From: Haloferacaceae archaeon
GTDB lineage: Archaea; Halobacteriota; Halobacteria; Halobacteriales; Haloferacaceae
NCBI GenBank assembly: GCA_018609965.1
Contig: JAHENP010000189.1
Coordinates: 1 to 7,530, forward strand
Direction: 5' to 3'
DNA length: 7,530 nt
In this document: positions 5,870-7,530 of the stretch, one piece after another
Numbering within the stretch: the first letter of the stretch is position 1
Layout: the number at the start of each line of letters is the position of its first letter
Position numbers and translations under genes: made by a program
The notes under the pieces: model-generated
Seen by the model: the letters and a program-made list of their open reading frames with translations, nothing else
Told to the model about the DNA's origin: nothing
The model's database searches: none

Positions 5870-7530
5870 ATGGAAGACACAGGCACGTCACGACGGAAGT
5901 TCCTCGCAGCCACCGGCTCGGTCGCCGGCGCGGCCGCGCTCGCCGGTTGTTCCGGCGGTGGCAGCGGAGAGACGGAGACGGGAACGGAGATGGAGACGGA
6001 GATGGACTCCGAGGAGACCCCGACCGCCACCGAGAGCGGCAGCGAGGGGACCACGTTCAACCGGGTCAACAGCACGCTGACGACGTTCGACCCGATCGAG
6101 GCGACGGACACCGCCTCCGGTCGTGTCATCCGTCAGATCTTCGACACGTTGTTGATCTACGAGAACGCGACCACCACCGTCACGAACCAGCTCGCGACGG
6201 ACTTCGAGGTCTCGGAGGACTTCACGACGTACACGTTCACGCTCGCCGACGACGCGACGTTCCACAACGGCGACAGCGTGACCGCGTCGGACATTGTCTA
6301 CTCGTGGGAACGGCTCGCACAGTCGGATAACTCCAGCCGAGCGTACTTTATCCTCGACTCGATTGGCGTGACCCACGAGACGGAGACGGTCACCCAGGAC
6401 GGCGAGGAGACGGAGCAGTACGCGCCGGGGACGCTGGGTGTCGAGGCGGTCGACGAGCAGACGCTCCGGATGGAGCTGTCGGCGCCGTTCCACGCCACGC
6501 TGCAGATGATGGCGTACACCTCCTTTGCCGCACTGCCGGAGGGGATCGTCGGCGACATCGAAGGGTACGAGGGCGACATCAAGCGCGACGCGCTCGCCTC
6601 CTCGAACCCGGTCGGTGCCGGTCCCTTCGAGTTGGAGAACTACGAGTCCGGGACGGAGGTGTCTGTGACGGCGGTCGAGGACCACTACCGCGGCGGCGCG
6701 AACATCGACCGCGTCCACTGGCAGGTCATCGAGAAGGACCAGCCGAAGTACAACTACGCGATGAACCGGAACGCCGACCTGTTCGGCATCCCGACCTCCT
6801 TCTACGAGCCGAGCAAGGTGTCTGTCGACGAGACGGACGCTGCCGGCCGCGCGCTGGGGTCGTACGGTGAGATCCGGAACGGCGACACGGTCAACTACGT
6901 CGGCGTCCCGACGATCAACTCCTTCTACGTCGGCTTCAACATGGAGGCGGTGCCGAAGGCCGTCCGAAAGGCAGTGGCGTACGTCGCCAACCAGGAGTTG
7001 TTCGTCAGCGAGGTGTTCAAGGGTCGTGGGTCGGCCGCGTACCACCACACCCCGCCGTCGGTCTACCCAGGTGGTGCAAACGAGTACACCGCACACGCCG
7101 AGGAGGGCTACCCGTACGGCGTCGGCGAGGCGCTCCAGGAGGAGGCCGTCCGCGTGATGGAGGAGGCCGGCTACGGCCCGGACAACCGGTTCACGCTCCA
7201 GTGGACCCAGTACCAGGACGACACCTGGGCGCAGATAGCGAACATTCTGCGCGACCGGCTCTCGTCGGCGTACATCGACATGGAGATCGAGCAGGCACCG
7301 TTCAGCTCGTTGTTGTCCCGTGGCCGCAGCGGGAACCTGGAGGTGTACACGCTCGGCTGGATCGCCGACTGGCCCGCGCCGGACAACTTCCTCCAGCTGC
7401 TGAACCCGCCACAGACGGACACCAGTAGCTCCGCGCCGGTGTCGTACATCAACTGGAACTCAGAGGAGGCCGAGACCGACGCCGCACAGCAGGCGACAGA
7501 CGCCTACCAGACGGTCCGGGAGAACCAGGC
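5870..7530 (+). CDS. ABC-transporter peptide-binding lipoprotein (SBP family 5), 3' end outside window
   Basis: The first 553 residues are present and the frame is open at the window edge. Tat signal SRRKFLAAT (RR at 8-9) and lipobox LAGC (Cys at 27) predict a lipid-anchored protein on the outer face of the membrane. A Glu/Thr/Ser-rich linker follows (about 28-60), coded by a simple GAGACGGAGA-like run near 5967-6006. The folded part matches family-5 solute-binding proteins (DppA/OppA type): early FNRVNSTLTTFDPIEATD, the signature TASDIVYSWERLAQ at about 138-151, SNPVGAGPFELENYE, and later FYVGFNMEAVPKAVRKAV and LEVYTLGWIADWPAPDNF. Such proteins capture oligopeptides, or sometimes nickel or sugars, for an ABC importer. 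The permease and ATPase genes are expected just downstream. The ATG at 5870 fits the promoter. The exact ligand is not deducible. Confidence 0.92.
   Translation, partial: MEDTGTSRRKFLAATGSVAGAAALAGCSGGGSGETETGTEMETEMDSEETPTATESGSEGTTFNRVNSTLTTFDPIEATDTASGRVIRQIFDTLLIYENATTTVTNQLATDFEVSEDFTTYTFTLADDATFHNGDSVTASDIVYSWERLAQSDNSSRAYFILDSIGVTHETETVTQDGEETEQYAPGTLGVEAVDEQTLRMELSAPFHATLQMMAYTSFAALPEGIVGDIEGYEGDIKRDALASSNPVGAGPFELENYESGTEVSVTAVEDHYRGGANIDRVHWQVIEKDQPKYNYAMNRNADLFGIPTSFYEPSKVSVDETDAAGRALGSYGEIRNGDTVNYVGVPTINSFYVGFNMEAVPKAVRKAVAYVANQELFVSEVFKGRGSAAYHHTPPSVYPGGANEYTAHAEEGYPYGVGEALQEEAVRVMEEAGYGPDNRFTLQWTQYQDDTWAQIANILRDRLSSAYIDMEIEQAPFSSLLSRGRSGNLEVYTLGWIADWPAPDNFLQLLNPPQTDTSSSAPVSYINWNSEEAETDAAQQATDAYQTVRENQ

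Noticed and set aside
5888..7096. Long minus-strand open frame (402 codons) opposite the binding-protein gene
   Set aside because: It is Arg/Val/Asp-rich shadow sequence with no domain pattern; the plus strand holds a clear Tat lipoprotein with family-5 motifs. Long antisense frames are expected in GC-rich DNA.

Overview
The window looks haloarchaeal (class Halobacteria). Its coding DNA is GC-rich, its proteins are strongly acidic, it has three Tat-type N-termini (two with a lipobox Cys), and it has an archaeal TATA-type promoter close to a start codon. I know the organism only to this level.

Layout from left to right: (1) 1-174 is the right-hand end of an IS200/IS605-type (IS1341-like) TnpB element: the last 40 codons of the transposon protein, then an 8-bp GC stem hairpin and the element end. 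(2) Directly against that end is a PIN-domain (VapC-like) ribonuclease frame, 171-578, whose start codon appears to have been cut off by the insertion. (3) Facing it on the minus strand is a two-gene unit read from 2604 down to 635. The first gene encodes a 207-residue Tat-exported protein with an eight-cysteine C-terminus. The second, joined by a GTGA stop/start overlap, encodes a 449-residue Tat lipoprotein predicted to fold as a PQQ-type beta-propeller. The first gene and its upstream region are much poorer in GC than their surroundings and look acquired. (4) Further upstream on the minus strand is a second coupled pair: a zinc-loop MDR-family dehydrogenase (4098-3058), whose end overlaps an acidic two-helix membrane protein (3068-2712). 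(5) Divergent from the dehydrogenase is a MATE-family efflux transporter (4294-5691). (6) After a 178-bp spacer with a clear TATA box comes the start of a family-5 peptide/oligopeptide ABC-transporter binding lipoprotein (5870 to beyond the window end).

The right half is ordinary chromosomal housekeeping and transport. The left third is accessory: an IS remnant, a decapitated toxin-type nuclease and a low-GC two-gene unit. The best candidate for something undescribed is the pair 2604-635. It encodes a secreted Cys-rich protein translationally coupled to a surface-anchored propeller. Its layout recalls exported halocin precursors, but I see no sequence similarity to any halocin I know. No tRNA, rRNA or CRISPR array is visible, and no gene-free stretch exceeds about 200 bases.
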